A DNA stretch of 64,000 nucleotides from Phycisphaeraceae bacterium (GCA_020639235.1 JACKHC010000001.1:2666001-2730000), one strand, 5' to 3'. Positions 13,046 through 21,845 are shown, counted from the stretch's first letter. Notes: generated by a model from the letters alone, not told the origin. Made by a program: numbers and translations.

Positions 13046-13786
13046 TCAATAGTGGCAGGCGCCGCAGTTCTGGGGCGGCTCGATCTTCCTCGACTCGGCG
13101 ATGCCGAGGCCCCGGTCCTTCTGATCGGGCGAGGCAATGAGGCGCGAGATGCGTTCCAGGTCCGTCACCTTGAGCATCTCCGCCGGAGCGACCGAGGGAT
13201 CATCCTCGGTCAGCGGGACGAGGTGATTCTCAGGGGCGCGGTGGCACGAGAGACACCACGACATCGAGAGCGAGTGCTCCTGGCGCACGATCGCGAATGT
13301 GTCCACACGCCCGTGGCACGAGACGCAGCTGATGCCGGTGTTCACGTGGGCCGAGTGGTTGAAGTAGACGTAATCAGGGAGTTTGTGCACACGACGCCAT
13401 TCGATGGGCTCGCCGCTCGCGGCTGCGGAGCGCACCTTGATGAGATTGGCGTTGTCCTTGTGCGACTCCCACAGGCGGCTGTTGAGGTACGAAGTGCTGG
13501 TCGCGACATCGCCCGTGTGGCAGTTCATGCACGTCTGGGTGTCGGGGATATTCGCGTGTGGCGACTCCTCGACATGCGAATGGCAGTAGCGGCAGTCGAT
13601 GCCGAGCTGCTGCACGTGAATCTTGTGGGAGTAGCTGACCGGTTGCACCGGTTCGTATCCCACCTCCCAGAACTTCGGCGTGAAGTAGTAGGTGACACCC
13701 GCTACCACGCTCACCGTCGCCAGCGCACCGACGGCGCCTACGACCTTGGGGAGTGTGTTGGTCCATTCAGGAAACAGGAGCGACAT
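13046..13786 (-). CDS. actA: Alternative complex III pentaheme cytochrome c subunit ActA
   Basis: This 246-aa subunit has an N-terminal membrane helix (about residues 15-34) and five heme c motifs: CRYCH, CMNCH, CVSCH, CLSCH and CGACH. ActA is the pentaheme electron-exit subunit of Alternative Complex III. The first motif is preceded by 'PVSYSHKIHVQQLGIDC', which is typical for the family. It is the first gene of the long respiratory operon. GGAG lies 6 nt before the ATG. The last heme motif is almost at the C-terminus. Upstream lies a 311-nt divergent promoter region shared with ctaA. Confidence 0.96.
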   Translation of the reverse strand: MSLLFPEWTNTLPKVVGAVGALATVSVVAGVTYYFTPKFWEVGYEPVQPVSYSHKIHVQQLGIDCRYCHSHVEESPHANIPDTQTCMNCHTGDVATSTSYLNSRLWESHKDNANLIKVRSAAASGEPIEWRRVHKLPDYVYFNHSAHVNTGISCVSCHGRVDTFAIVRQEHSLSMSWCLSCHRAPENHLVPLTEDDPSVAPAEMLKVTDLERISRLIASPDQKDRGLGIAESRKIEPPQNCGACHY

Positions 13787-13967
13787 GCTTGTCTCCGTCA
13801 GCCATGCTCGAAACCGTCCGCGCGACGCCGCGCCGCCCGCCCGACGCCGTTCCCCGATGAGAGAATGGGCAATGCCCGTTTCTCGGATCGCGCAACGGCT
13901 CCGGTAAGGCAGTACTAATCTCCGAATGTGCGGTATCCGTCAAGGGCGCTTCGCGTCTGGCAGTAAC

Positions 13968-13982
13968 TGATACTCATTCTCA
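13968..13982. promoter_or_regulatory. Fur-box-like 7-1-7 inverted repeat (site 1)
   Basis: TGATACT-C-ATTCTCA matches the 7-1-7 Fur consensus TGATAAT-n-ATTATCA at 12 of 14 arm positions. It lies in the divergent region between actA and ctaA, about 180 nt upstream of the actA start. Binding by Fur is inferred from the motif only. Confidence 0.45.
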
Positions 13983-14048
13983 GCACAGGCGAGCCCCATC
14001 CGGACCGCTCAGAACCGGGTAGACTCTACGGACATCGGTTCGTATTGG

Positions 14049-14063
14049 CAAGAATGATTCTTG
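14049..14063. promoter_or_regulatory. Perfect 15-bp inverted repeat upstream of ctaA (site 2)
   Basis: CAAGAAT-G-ATTCTTG is a perfect 7-1-7 palindrome that ends 34 nt before the ctaA ATG. Its geometry equals that of site 1, and its centre (AAT-G-ATT) fits a Fur/PerR-type site, although the outer positions deviate. It is well placed as an operator for ctaA. Confidence 0.45.
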
Positions 14064-14097
14064 TTTGACAGCAACACCGGAACACAGGGCGAACCCC

Positions 14098-15489
14098 ATG
14101 CATGACCACTCCTCCCTCGCGCCGGATGCGGCGCGACTCCCGCTCCTCGGGTGCATCACGGTCGGGCTCGGCACCGCGGTCGCGATGTGGTTCGTCGGGT
14201 ATCTCACGCACATGCCAGGCGTTCGGCTGCCTTTGGCCATGACGGCCGGGCTGATGACGGGCGTTCAGCTCGCTGGCGGCGTCATCGCGGGGCGGTCGAT
14301 TTCGCCCGGGGTGGCGGGCGGAGCGATCGCGGGGCTGGTATCGAGTCTCATCAACCTGCTGATTATCGGTTCGATCGTGGCGTCGCCCGATCAGCCGGAC
14401 GCCGTGCGCGAGAACTGGTGGATGATGGTGGCCGGCACGCTCGCCTTCGGGCCCATCGTGGGCGCACTCGGTGCCTTCATCGGCACGCGCATGCCCGTCG
14501 CCGGCGCCGGGACGCAGCGCTGGCTCGCCCGCCTCGCGGTAGTCACCGCGATCTCGGCGCTGCCGGTTCTGCTCTCGGGCGGCATCGTGACGAGCGCCGA
14601 AGCGGGCAAGGCCGTGCCCGACTGGCCCGGCTCCTACGGCTACCCGATGTTCCTTTTCCCCCTTCAGCACATGACGGGGGGCATCTACTACGAGCACGCG
14701 CACCGCCTTTTCGGCTCTCTCGCCGGCTTCTGCACGATCGTGCTGACGGTCTCTGTGCTCGTGAAGGAGCCGCGAAAATGGGTGAAACTCGCGGCGGTCA
14801 TCGCGTTGCTCGTGGTGATCACGCAGGGTGTCGCGGGCGGGATGCGCGTGAACAAGGCGGAAGTCGCGCCGGTGGACATCAATACCGCCGTCGAAGAGGG
14901 CATCACGATCGACGAGAACCGCGAGATCGACACCAAGCCCGCTGTCGCGTGGGCGATTTTCCACGGCGTGTCGGGCCAGCTCACGTTCGCGTATCTGTGC
15001 GTGGTGGCGTCGTTCCTCTCGCCGCGCTGGATTGCGGGCGCCGCCAAGCGTCCCGACTCCCTGATGCGGACCTTCGCGATGCTCGCGCTCGGTGCGTACC
15101 TGTTGCAGTTGTTCCTCGGCGCGGGGCTGCGGCACACGGGCCACGCCGCGTTCCAGCATTCGCATGTGACGCTGAGCATCGTCGTGGTTGTGTTGTCGCT
15201 GCTCGCGGGCCTGCGCGCCCGCGCGCGACACGCCGATGTGCGCCCGATGAAGTTCTTCGGAACATTGATGGCGCACGGGGTGGGTGTGCAGTTCGTCATC
15301 GGGTTCATTGCGCTGGTGGTCGTGCTCCCGCACAAGGACGACCCGACGCATATTCCTTCGCTCATCATCGCCACGACGCACCAGTTCCTGGGCGCGTTGC
15401 TCATCGCCGCGACCTGCATCGTCTTCGCGTGGACGACGCGTCTCGTAGAAAAAGGCGCTGTCGAGCCCGCGGCGGCGGCGGCGGCGTGA
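14098..15489 (+). CDS. ctaA: Heme A synthase (CtaA/COX15) with an extra N-terminal membrane region
   Basis: The 463-aa membrane protein is expected to convert heme O to heme A for the neighbouring caa3 oxidase. The COX15/CtaA core starts near residue 150: 'GGIVTSAEAGKAVPDWPGSYG' is the first helix and loop motif, 'YYEHAHRLFGS' and 'FHGVSGQL' carry heme-ligand histidines, and 'GAGLRHTGHAAFQHSH' and 'TTHQFLGA' hold later ones. About 130 residues with four hydrophobic helices precede this core; these are not part of the minimal family and their role is unknown. The frame also reads from a TTG at 14065, but the ATG at 14098 is preferred. It is divergent from the act-cox operon. The tail is an alanine run. 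Confidence 0.9.
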   Translation: MHDHSSLAPDAARLPLLGCITVGLGTAVAMWFVGYLTHMPGVRLPLAMTAGLMTGVQLAGGVIAGRSISPGVAGGAIAGLVSSLINLLIIGSIVASPDQPDAVRENWWMMVAGTLAFGPIVGALGAFIGTRMPVAGAGTQRWLARLAVVTAISALPVLLSGGIVTSAEAGKAVPDWPGSYGYPMFLFPLQHMTGGIYYEHAHRLFGSLAGFCTIVLTVSVLVKEPRKWVKLAAVIALLVVITQGVAGGMRVNKAEVAPVDINTAVEEGITIDENREIDTKPAVAWAIFHGVSGQLTFAYLCVVASFLSPRWIAGAAKRPDSLMRTFAMLALGAYLLQLFLGAGLRHTGHAAFQHSHVTLSIVVVVLSLLAGLRARARHADVRPMKFFGTLMAHGVGVQFVIGFIALVVVLPHKDDPTHIPSLIIATTHQFLGALLIAATCIVFAWTTRLVEKGAVEPAAAAAA

Positions 15490-15570
15490 ATTAATGCTGC
15501 AATTTCGACGGTCATCCGTTTGATCCGATGGCTTCCTCCGGTACCTTCGATAGCGTCAGGAGGATCCAAC

Positions 15571-16251
15571 ATGCGCAGCATGCGATTCGTTCTCTGTTCC
15601 ATCGGGTTGCTGATGACGCCGACTGTCGCGGCCGCGGGCGCGCCGGATGCGCTGATCCGGTGGGACGCGCAGGGTTCGTTCGGGCTCGTTCTCCCGGGCA
15701 CCTCGCCGCCCTTGTCGGGCCTCTCGTTCGGCGACACGGTCAGCGTCTCGATGACCTTCGATCCTTTCGCGTTTGCCGGCACGCCGATTCCGCTCCCCAC
15801 GGGCCAGGGCGCCGAGTACCACATCAATCCGGCGCTCTTCTCGATCGACTTCCCCGGTCTCGGGCTGAGTCTCTCGGCGGAGGAGCTCGTGGGCGGCACG
15901 CCCGAGTTCATCGTCTCGATCGCGGACAACACCGACGCGATCCACGGCATCGTCGAGGACATCATCACGGTCAATGTCTACCGCGCCGACGGCGCGGCGA
16001 ATGGCACCGAGGGCGTGCAGTTCACATGGGCCGGTTTCGCACCCCCGTCGTTCTTCAATGGCACGGAGATTCCGATCCAGTTCGGCTGGAACAACTTCTC
16101 CGGCTCCCAGATCGTGCTGAGCAACGCGTCCAACAACTCGTTCCAGGGCGGCGGCACGCTCAGTTCCTTCACATCGACCATCGTGCCCGCGCCGGCATCT
16201 GCGGCGGTGCTCGCGATGGGTCTAGCCGTTCGGCGCCGTCGCTCCAATTGA
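15571..16251 (+). CDS. Secreted protein with a PEP-CTERM-like C-terminus
   Basis: The 226-aa product starts at an ATG with AGGAGG 7 nt upstream; a longer frame from 15520 lacks such support. A signal peptide covers about residues 1-23 ('FVLCSIGLLMTPTVAAAG'). The body is rich in Gly, Thr, Ser and Asn and looks like a beta-rich extracellular domain. The end reads 'VPAPASAAVLAMGLAVRRRRSN': a Pro-rich signal, a hydrophobic stretch and an Arg-rich tail, as in PEP-CTERM proteins sorted by exosortase and anchored or released at the cell surface. The function of the body is unknown. Confidence 0.85.
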   Translation: MRSMRFVLCSIGLLMTPTVAAAGAPDALIRWDAQGSFGLVLPGTSPPLSGLSFGDTVSVSMTFDPFAFAGTPIPLPTGQGAEYHINPALFSIDFPGLGLSLSAEELVGGTPEFIVSIADNTDAIHGIVEDIITVNVYRADGAANGTEGVQFTWAGFAPPSFFNGTEIPIQFGWNNFSGSQIVLSNASNNSFQGGGTLSSFTSTIVPAPASAAVLAMGLAVRRRRSN

Positions 16252-16255
16252 AAGA

Positions 16256-16275
16256 GCCGCGCCTTTCGACGCGGC
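16256..16275. terminator. Hairpin between convergent genes
   Basis: A 6-bp GCCGCG/CGCGGC stem with an 8-nt loop lies directly after the PEP-CTERM gene and before the convergent ndk stop. No T-tract follows, so its role as a terminator is uncertain. Confidence 0.35.
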
Positions 16276-16301
16276 CATGATGCGAGTTTCGTGCGATTGC
16301 T

Positions 16302-16772
16302 TTACTCCGGCTTGCCGCCGGACATGTCGTACACCCACACCTCGCCGGCGCGCTTGAACTCCTGCACCTCGCCCTTGGCGAAGAAGAGGCCCAGCTCGCG
16401 CTCCGCGGCTTCGGGGCTGTCCGAGCCGTGGATCAGGTTGAAGGAGCTGGACACGCCGAAGTCGCCCCGGATGGTGCCGGGCTCGGCCTTGGACCCGAAG
16501 GTCGCGCCCATCATCTTGCGGCTGACGGTGATCGCGCCCATGCCGCGGATCGCCATGACGAGCACGGGCGAACTGGTCATGAAGGAGACGAGCCCGTTGT
16601 AGAAGGGCTTGCCGTGGTGGGACTCGTAGTGCTTGGCGGCGAGCTCCTTGGAGATCGTCATCATCTTCATGCCGACGATCTGCAGGCCCTTGTCCTCGAA
16701 GCGCGAGATCACGCGCCCCATGAGCCCGCGCTGGACGGCGTCGGGCTTCAGGATGATCAGTGTGGTTTCCAT
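16302..16772 (-). CDS. ndk: Nucleoside diphosphate kinase
   Basis: The 156-aa cytoplasmic enzyme transfers the terminal phosphate between nucleoside triphosphates and diphosphates through a phospho-histidine. The N-terminal 'TLIILKPDAVQRGLMG' and the active-site motif 'NLIHGSDSPEAAERE' with the catalytic His are intact. Family length is about 140-150 residues, so the protein is complete with a slightly extended C-terminus ('AGEVWVYDMSGGKPE'). GAGG lies just upstream of the ATG. It is transcribed alone and convergently with the PEP-CTERM gene. Confidence 0.97.
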   Translation of the reverse strand: METTLIILKPDAVQRGLMGRVISRFEDKGLQIVGMKMMTISKELAAKHYESHHGKPFYNGLVSFMTSSPVLVMAIRGMGAITVSRKMMGATFGSKAEPGTIRGDFGVSSSFNLIHGSDSPEAAERELGLFFAKGEVQEFKRAGEVWVYDMSGGKPE

Positions 16773-16872
16773 GTCGTTCTCCTCGATCGGATGTGGTCGG
16801 TGGTGTGCCCGCCGGGGGGACTCCTATCTGGGGGCGGGGCGGAGATGATAGCGGAGGGCAGGCAAGTCCGAT

Positions 16873-17541
16873 TTACAGGAACTCCACCGAGTGAATCATC
16901 CCTATACAACTGAAGTTGCTAAAAACCCAACCGAGAATCACGAGCGTTCGGAGGTCGGATCTCTCTTTCCTCGTGAGTTGCAGGCCCCCTTTGCGGATGC
17001 CGCCCCGAACTGCAATGAGAGTCATGGGAAGCGACAGGACAACAGCGCAGATGACGGCCACCTGAACCGCGATTGTCGATGACGGCCCAACGAAATGATG
17101 CACGATCGCTCCCGCGGCGAGTGTCATCCAAGGCAGGTGCGCAATCCATAATCGCTGGACAAGCACCGCCCGCATCAAATGCGTTTGCACCTTTCCCCGT
17201 CTCGAAGAAAGGATCAACACAATCACTACTGAAAGAATGACGAGTATCAGCGGGTTCAATGGACCGAGGCCGTCGGGGAACCACGGCGGATCAATCATCC
17301 GCATCACACCGAACATGAATGCCGCTGCAACGAGAGCCGTGATGTGAATCGCATTCTGAAACCTGGCGCGTCTCAACAGACGGATTTGAGAAGAACTAAG
17401 TACCTCAAAGTTCGCGGATTCGTAGGCAGTACCGCACTCCGGGCACACCCCCCCTTCCGCCAGCCCGCCCAGGTCGTACCCGCACCGCGGGCACAGCGCT
17501 CCGGCAGGGAAAGGCTCGGAATGTGCGGGCGACTCGTCCAC
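16873..17541 (-). CDS. Zinc-ribbon multi-span membrane protein (copy 1)
   Basis: The 222-aa protein starts with a zinc ribbon 'LCPRCGYDLGGLAEGGVCPE' whose four cysteines form two CxxC pairs about 14 residues apart. Four to five hydrophobic helices follow. The same N-terminal ribbon plus membrane region occurs in the gene at 17965-18606, and related ribbons occur at 38212-39339 and 42489-43604, so the window holds a small paralogous family. The function is unknown. The GTG start has no Shine-Dalgarno sequence, but TAGAAT ends 6 nt upstream on this strand, so the gene may be read from a leaderless transcript. It lies 17 nt downstream of the Csp-like gene. Confidence 0.8.
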   Translation of the reverse strand: MDESPAHSEPFPAGALCPRCGYDLGGLAEGGVCPECGTAYESANFEVLSSSQIRLLRRARFQNAIHITALVAAAFMFGVMRMIDPPWFPDGLGPLNPLILVILSVVIVLILSSRRGKVQTHLMRAVLVQRLWIAHLPWMTLAAGAIVHHFVGPSSTIAVQVAVICAVVLSLPMTLIAVRGGIRKGGLQLTRKERSDLRTLVILGWVFSNFSCIGMIHSVEFL

Positions 17542-17547
17542 CCCCGC

Positions 17548-17553
17548 ATTCTA
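17548..17553 (-). promoter_or_regulatory. Candidate -10 box of a leaderless transcript
   Basis: TAGAAT on the minus strand ends 6 nt before the GTG of the zinc-ribbon gene. A start of transcription about 7 nt downstream would coincide with the start codon. No clear -35 box is seen. Confidence 0.35.
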
Positions 17554-17558
17554 GGTTT

Positions 17559-17882
17559 TTACCGCGACGCCACCTTCTCGCACAGTTCCGCGCACTTCCG
17601 GCAGGACACGGCGCATTTCTGGCAATGATCATGGTCATGCTCGCCGCACTCTTGGGCGCACCATCTGCACGCCTCGGAGCAGATGGCGCAGTAGTTCCGC
17701 CAGAATCGGCTCTCGCGGGACATGCCCAGCGCACAGGTGATGCAAGTCTCCACGCACTCGCGGCAGCAACGCGGGCAATCATTGTTCGACGCCTTGGTCG
17801 CCATCGCGTTGAGGCAGATCTCGCAATCCTTAGCACACACGAAGCATGCCTCGATGCACGCACGGATGTCCTCGTTGTTCAT
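17559..17882 (-). CDS. Csp-like four-helix-bundle copper-binding protein
   Basis: The 107-aa product is packed with cysteines: 'CIEACFVCAKDCEICLN', 'CPRCCRECVETCITCA', 'CAICSEACRWCAQEC' and 'CQKCAVSCRKCAELCEK'. The spacing (CxxxC and CxxC along amphipathic helices) is that of the DUF326/Csp family, whose four-helix bundles store many Cu(I) ions inside the cell. There is no signal peptide, so this would be a cytosolic Csp3-like form. A HDHDH cluster lies in the third inter-helix loop. The ATG at 17882 has AAGGGAG 7 nt upstream; a longer frame to 18101 is not supported. Copper buffering fits the copper-rich oxidase genes nearby. Confidence 0.9.
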   Translation of the reverse strand: MNNEDIRACIEACFVCAKDCEICLNAMATKASNNDCPRCCRECVETCITCALGMSRESRFWRNYCAICSEACRWCAQECGEHDHDHCQKCAVSCRKCAELCEKVASR

Positions 17883-17964
17883 CGCTCGCTCCCTTCTGCT
17901 ACGGGGAGTCTGAGCAATCGGTATGACACCGGCATGAACGCCGAATGAACATCGCTTCACACAC

Positions 17965-18606
17965 TCAGAACGGAAGCACCGCGAACCCCAGCATGCCCAC
18001 GATGATTGCCAGAAGCGCCCCGACGCCGTAAGCGGAAGCGGGGAGTGTGTCGGCGACGCCCATCCGCATCTGCAGCACGTGCAGCCGCCACAGGAATACA
18101 TTGGGCATCGCCACCAGCAACGCGGCCCACACGAAGATCAGCAGGCCGCTCACGCGGCCCCACCGGCCGGAGATCCACACCGCCGACGCGATAATCTCGA
18201 ATAGTACGAGCGGCACCAGCAGCACCCACAAGTTGTCGAGCCAGTACGCCCGGAAAAACGCTCGGCTGCCGCGTGCGCCGCGCCAGAACCCGTTCGCCAC
18301 GAGCACGAATCCCAATAGCGCCGCGATCAGCAACCCTGTTGTGATCGCCAGCGACCCCGACCACTGCGTCCGCAACCCCAGCACCACGAACGCCAGCACG
18401 ATCAGCAGCCAGAGCATGATCCACCACGCCAGGCGCAATCGGCATCGCTTCAGGTAGGCGGGCAGCAGCACCGCGCGCCGGGCGTCCGCCTCGCCCAGCG
18501 TTCGACCGCACTCCGGGCACACCCCACCAACGGCCAAGCCGCCGAGATCGTACCCGCACTGCGGGCACAGCGTGCCGTTGGGCAGCGGCGTGGCGGGGTC
18601 GCTCAT
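17965..18606 (-). CDS. Zinc-ribbon multi-span membrane protein (copy 2)
   Basis: The 213-aa product begins with 'LCPQCGYDLGGLAVGGVCPE', nearly identical to the ribbon of the gene at 16873-17541. Five hydrophobic helices follow, with charged loops. The ATG at 18606 has AGGA 8 nt upstream; a GTG two codons earlier is possible. It lies 82 nt upstream of the Csp-like gene and reads in the same direction, so the three genes could form one unit. The function is unknown; the ribbon is likely cytoplasmic and may bind protein or nucleic acid. Confidence 0.8.
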   Translation of the reverse strand: MSDPATPLPNGTLCPQCGYDLGGLAVGGVCPECGRTLGEADARRAVLLPAYLKRCRLRLAWWIMLWLLIVLAFVVLGLRTQWSGSLAITTGLLIAALLGFVLVANGFWRGARGSRAFFRAYWLDNLWVLLVPLVLFEIIASAVWISGRWGRVSGLLIFVWAALLVAMPNVFLWRLHVLQMRMGVADTLPASAYGVGALLAIIVGMLGFAVLPF

Positions 18607-18675
18607 CTGCACATCCTACGCCTCCCGGATGCGCCGACCCGGTACAACCCGTGACCGGCCCAACGGGAGACTCCG

Positions 18676-19827
18676 ATGCGAAATGCATTCCTGTCGATCG
18701 CCGCACTCTTGACCCTCTGCTCGCCAGCGCTCGCGGCCACGGAGGGCGCCGCCCGAGTCTTCGCCGATGCCTCGGCGGCGTTGGCGGCCGATGCCGGGTG
18801 GTCGATGCGCATCGAGCGCCGGTCCTCGGGGCCGGGCGCGGCCTCGGCCATCGACCTCGATGCGGAGGTGGTTCTTGTCCGAGTCCCGGACGACGCGATG
18901 CTCGGGGCGCATCTCGACATCCGCGGCAGCTACACATTGGCTACAAGCCCCGCGCCGGATCCACTCCTGCTCCGATACGACGGCGAGCGGGTGCTGTCCG
19001 TCCGCGAGCGCGGCGGCGTCGTGGTCGTGGGCGACCCGGCCAATATGGGTCTGGCGCTTCTGGGCGTCGGGTACGACGCGCCGCTGTTCGATGCGATCAT
19101 CGATCCGGCGATGCTGGAGGCAGCCGCGGAGAGGGCGTCTTTGCTCGCCGATCGGACCGTCGATGGCGCGCTATGCGATGTCGTTTTCGTTAGTGCCACG
19201 GAGGATGATCCGGGGGCGACATGGTACTTCGATGCCGAGAGTCATCTGCCGCGGCGCGTGGATGTCATGTCGGGCGAGGGCCCGGACGCGCTGGCGACAA
19301 CAACGATCGTGCGCACCATGCGACCCGGCGCTTCGCTCCCGGCGACCGACGATCTGGGTGGATGGGTGCAGAAGTCGTTCGACCCGGCGCGCATCCCGGC
19401 GATCGGCGACGAGGCCCCGGAAATATCCATCAGGACGCCCGATGGACGCTCGATCGCCGTTTCGGATCACAGGGGCAAGGTCGTTGTGGTGAAGTTCTGG
19501 GCGACCTGGTGCGGCGCGTGCGTGGCGGGCCTTCCCGCGATGGGCGATCTCGAGCGGCGCTTCGCTGGGAATGAGCGTGTCGCGTTCATGGGCGTCAACT
19601 GCTGGGACAAGGGCGACATCGGGCAGACACTCCGGCGCGCCCGGTGCGAGATGGACTCGGGTGTTGCTGCCGATGAGCAGATCGACGCCTTCGGCGTGAC
19701 GGCCCTGCCGATGGTGTTCGTGATCGATCCGGGGGGGCGCATCGCGTATGTGCAGCTCGGGTTCCGTCCGGATGCCGAGGCGTCGATCAGCGCCGTTGTG
19801 GAGTCGTTGACGGACGATGCGGACTAG
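18676..19827 (+). CDS. Secreted protein with C-terminal TlpA-like thioredoxin domain
   Basis: The 383-aa protein has a signal peptide (about residues 1-20, 'FLSIAALLTLCSPALAA'). Residues 25-230 resemble outer-membrane-lipoprotein-carrier-like (DUF2092-type) domains, with beta-rich sequence such as 'GALCDVVFVSATEDDPGATW'. From about residue 245 a redoxin domain follows, with the active site 'FWATWCGACVAGLPAM' and the cis-proline in 'VTALPMVFVIDPGG'. It should act outside the cytoplasm as a disulfide reductase, possibly on heme or copper proteins. It stands alone between the divergent zinc-ribbon gene and top6B. Confidence 0.85.
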   Translation: MRNAFLSIAALLTLCSPALAATEGAARVFADASAALAADAGWSMRIERRSSGPGAASAIDLDAEVVLVRVPDDAMLGAHLDIRGSYTLATSPAPDPLLLRYDGERVLSVRERGGVVVVGDPANMGLALLGVGYDAPLFDAIIDPAMLEAAAERASLLADRTVDGALCDVVFVSATEDDPGATWYFDAESHLPRRVDVMSGEGPDALATTTIVRTMRPGASLPATDDLGGWVQKSFDPARIPAIGDEAPEISIRTPDGRSIAVSDHRGKVVVVKFWATWCGACVAGLPAMGDLERRFAGNERVAFMGVNCWDKGDIGQTLRRARCEMDSGVAADEQIDAFGVTALPMVFVIDPGGRIAYVQLGFRPDAEASISAVVESLTDDAD

Positions 19828-19898
19828 GGCGAACGGTCGCGGGCGTCGCGCGAAGTCGGTACGCTCTGGGCGGGGGAAGGCCGCCACGGAGGGCGATC

Positions 19899-21839
19899 AT
19901 GACGGAACAAGCGACGCTGCTAGACTCGCCTCGGATGGCGAAGAGAGAGCCCAAACCACCCGGAAGAACGAAGAGCCCCCGCGCCGGCGCCACGGCCGAG
20001 TCCATGGCCGAGAAGCAGCGGGAGATCTCGGTCTCCGAGTTCTTCGCCAAGAACCGCCATCTGCTGGGCTTCGATAACCCGCGCAAGGCCTTGCTCACGG
20101 CGGTCAAGGAAGCGGTGGACAACGCGCTGGACGCGTGCGAAGAGGCGAACATCCTGCCGGACATCCTCGTCGAACTCCGCGCCCTGCCGGAGGCGGGTGA
20201 GGACCGGTTCCTCGTCATCGTGCAGGACAACGGGCCGGGCATCGTCCGCAGGCAGATCGAGAACATCTTCGGCAAACTGCTCTACGGGTCGAAGTTCCAC
20301 CGCCTCAAGATGTCGCGCGGGCAGCAGGGCATCGGCATCTCCGCTGCGGGCATGTACGGGCTCATCACGACCGGCAAGCCGGTGCGCATCATCTCCAAGA
20401 CTTCGCCCAAGAAGCCGGCGCACGAGGTCGTCCTCAAGATGGACACCTCCAAGAACCGCGCCGATGTCGTTTCCGAGACCGAACACCCCGAGGATGATGC
20501 GCTCTTCCCGGACGGACGCGGCACGCGCATCGAGATCGAACTCGTCGGCAAGTACCTCAAGGGCGACCGCTCTGTCGATCAGTACATCCAGCTCTCGGCG
20601 ATCGCCAACCCGCACGCGCGGTTCACCTACATCTCCCCCCCCACTTCAGCGCTGCCCGAGGGTGAGAAGACCGTCTTCGAGCGCGGCGTCGATGAACTCC
20701 CCGAGCCCACCGAGGAGATCAAGCCGCACCCCCACGGCATCGAACTCGGCACGCTCATCGGCATGCTCGAGCGCACGACCGAGTCGCAACTGGGGGGCTT
20801 CTTTGCCAACGAGTTCTGCCGCCTGACACCCAAGGTCGGGCGGGACGTCGCCGAGCAGGCGAAACTGACGACACGCTCGTGGGTGAAGAACATCGGGCAC
20901 GCTGAGGCGGAGAAGCTTTACAAGGCGCTGCAGGAAGCGAAGGTGATGGCGCCGCCCACCAACTGCCTCTCGCCCATCGGCGTGCGCACGATGATCAAGG
21001 GACTCGAACAGGGCTTGGCACCGGATTTCATCGCGGTCTCGTCGCGCCCCCCTGCTGTTTACCGCGGCAGGCCCTTCATCATCGAGGCGGGCGTCGCGTT
21101 CGGCGGCAATCTGCCCGCTGAGGACAGCGCCAAGGTCTTCCGTTTCGCCAACCGCGTGCCGTTGCAATACCAGCAGTCGGCGTGCTCGTCGTTCAAGTCG
21201 GTCGCGGAGACGAACTGGAAGTCGTACGGGTTGCAGCAGCCGCGTGGCGCGCTGCCCGTCGGGCCGCTGGTGGTGATGATTCACATGGCGTCGGTGTGGG
21301 TGCCATTTACGAGCGAGAGCAAGGAAGCGATCGCGGACTACGACGAGATCCGCAAGGAAATGAAGCTCGCGCTGATGGATTGCGGGCGCAAGCTCGGCAC
21401 CTATCTGCGCAAGCGCGCCAAGATGCGCCGCGCGGGCGAACGCCGGGATATCTTCCGGCGGTACATCGGCGAGGTCGCCAAGGCGTGCGAAGCGCTCTCG
21501 GGTGCCGACGCGAAGCAGGTGTACGAGGCGCTGCTCGCCACCGCCAAGACCAAAACCATCGAGAGTGACCAGGTGCTGGACGAGGAGGGCAAGGTCGTCG
21601 CCGTCAAAGGCGGGGGCGACGATGAGACGGTGTACATCCGCGAACTCGACGACGATGACTCCCAGCCCGTCGAAGAAGCGGCCGCGACCAAGAAACGGCC
21701 GAACACTGCATCGGGCGACTCGCTCTTCGGCGAGGATGACGATGCATCTGAAATCGAGTCCCCCGACACGAAGCCGAGACGCAAAGCCAAGAAGAAGGTC
21801 GCGAAGAAGAAAGTCGTGCGAAAGAAGAAGGGCGGCTGA
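19899..21839 (+). CDS. top6B: DNA topoisomerase VI subunit B
   Basis: The 646-aa protein is the ATPase subunit of a type IIB topoisomerase, which relaxes and decatenates DNA by double-strand passage. The GHKL ATPase motifs are intact: 'EAVDNALDA' (71-79), 'QDNGPGI' (109-115) and 'SRGQQGIGISAAGMYG' (139-154). The transducer domain carries the switch-lysine region 'VPFTSESKEAIADYDEI'. Archaeal subunits are about 530 residues; here a C-terminal extension of roughly 100 residues ends in a lysine-rich tail. GGAGG lies 6 nt before the ATG. It precedes top6A by 6 nt, so the two are co-expressed. The enzyme is typical of archaea and plants and is patchy in bacteria. Confidence 0.95.
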   Translation: MTEQATLLDSPRMAKREPKPPGRTKSPRAGATAESMAEKQREISVSEFFAKNRHLLGFDNPRKALLTAVKEAVDNALDACEEANILPDILVELRALPEAGEDRFLVIVQDNGPGIVRRQIENIFGKLLYGSKFHRLKMSRGQQGIGISAAGMYGLITTGKPVRIISKTSPKKPAHEVVLKMDTSKNRADVVSETEHPEDDALFPDGRGTRIEIELVGKYLKGDRSVDQYIQLSAIANPHARFTYISPPTSALPEGEKTVFERGVDELPEPTEEIKPHPHGIELGTLIGMLERTTESQLGGFFANEFCRLTPKVGRDVAEQAKLTTRSWVKNIGHAEAEKLYKALQEAKVMAPPTNCLSPIGVRTMIKGLEQGLAPDFIAVSSRPPAVYRGRPFIIEAGVAFGGNLPAEDSAKVFRFANRVPLQYQQSACSSFKSVAETNWKSYGLQQPRGALPVGPLVVMIHMASVWVPFTSESKEAIADYDEIRKEMKLALMDCGRKLGTYLRKRAKMRRAGERRDIFRRYIGEVAKACEALSGADAKQVYEALLATAKTKTIESDQVLDEEGKVVAVKGGGDDETVYIRELDDDDSQPVEEAAATKKRPNTASGDSLFGEDDDASEIESPDTKPRRKAKKKVAKKKVVRKKKGG

Positions 21840-21845
21840 TCCACC

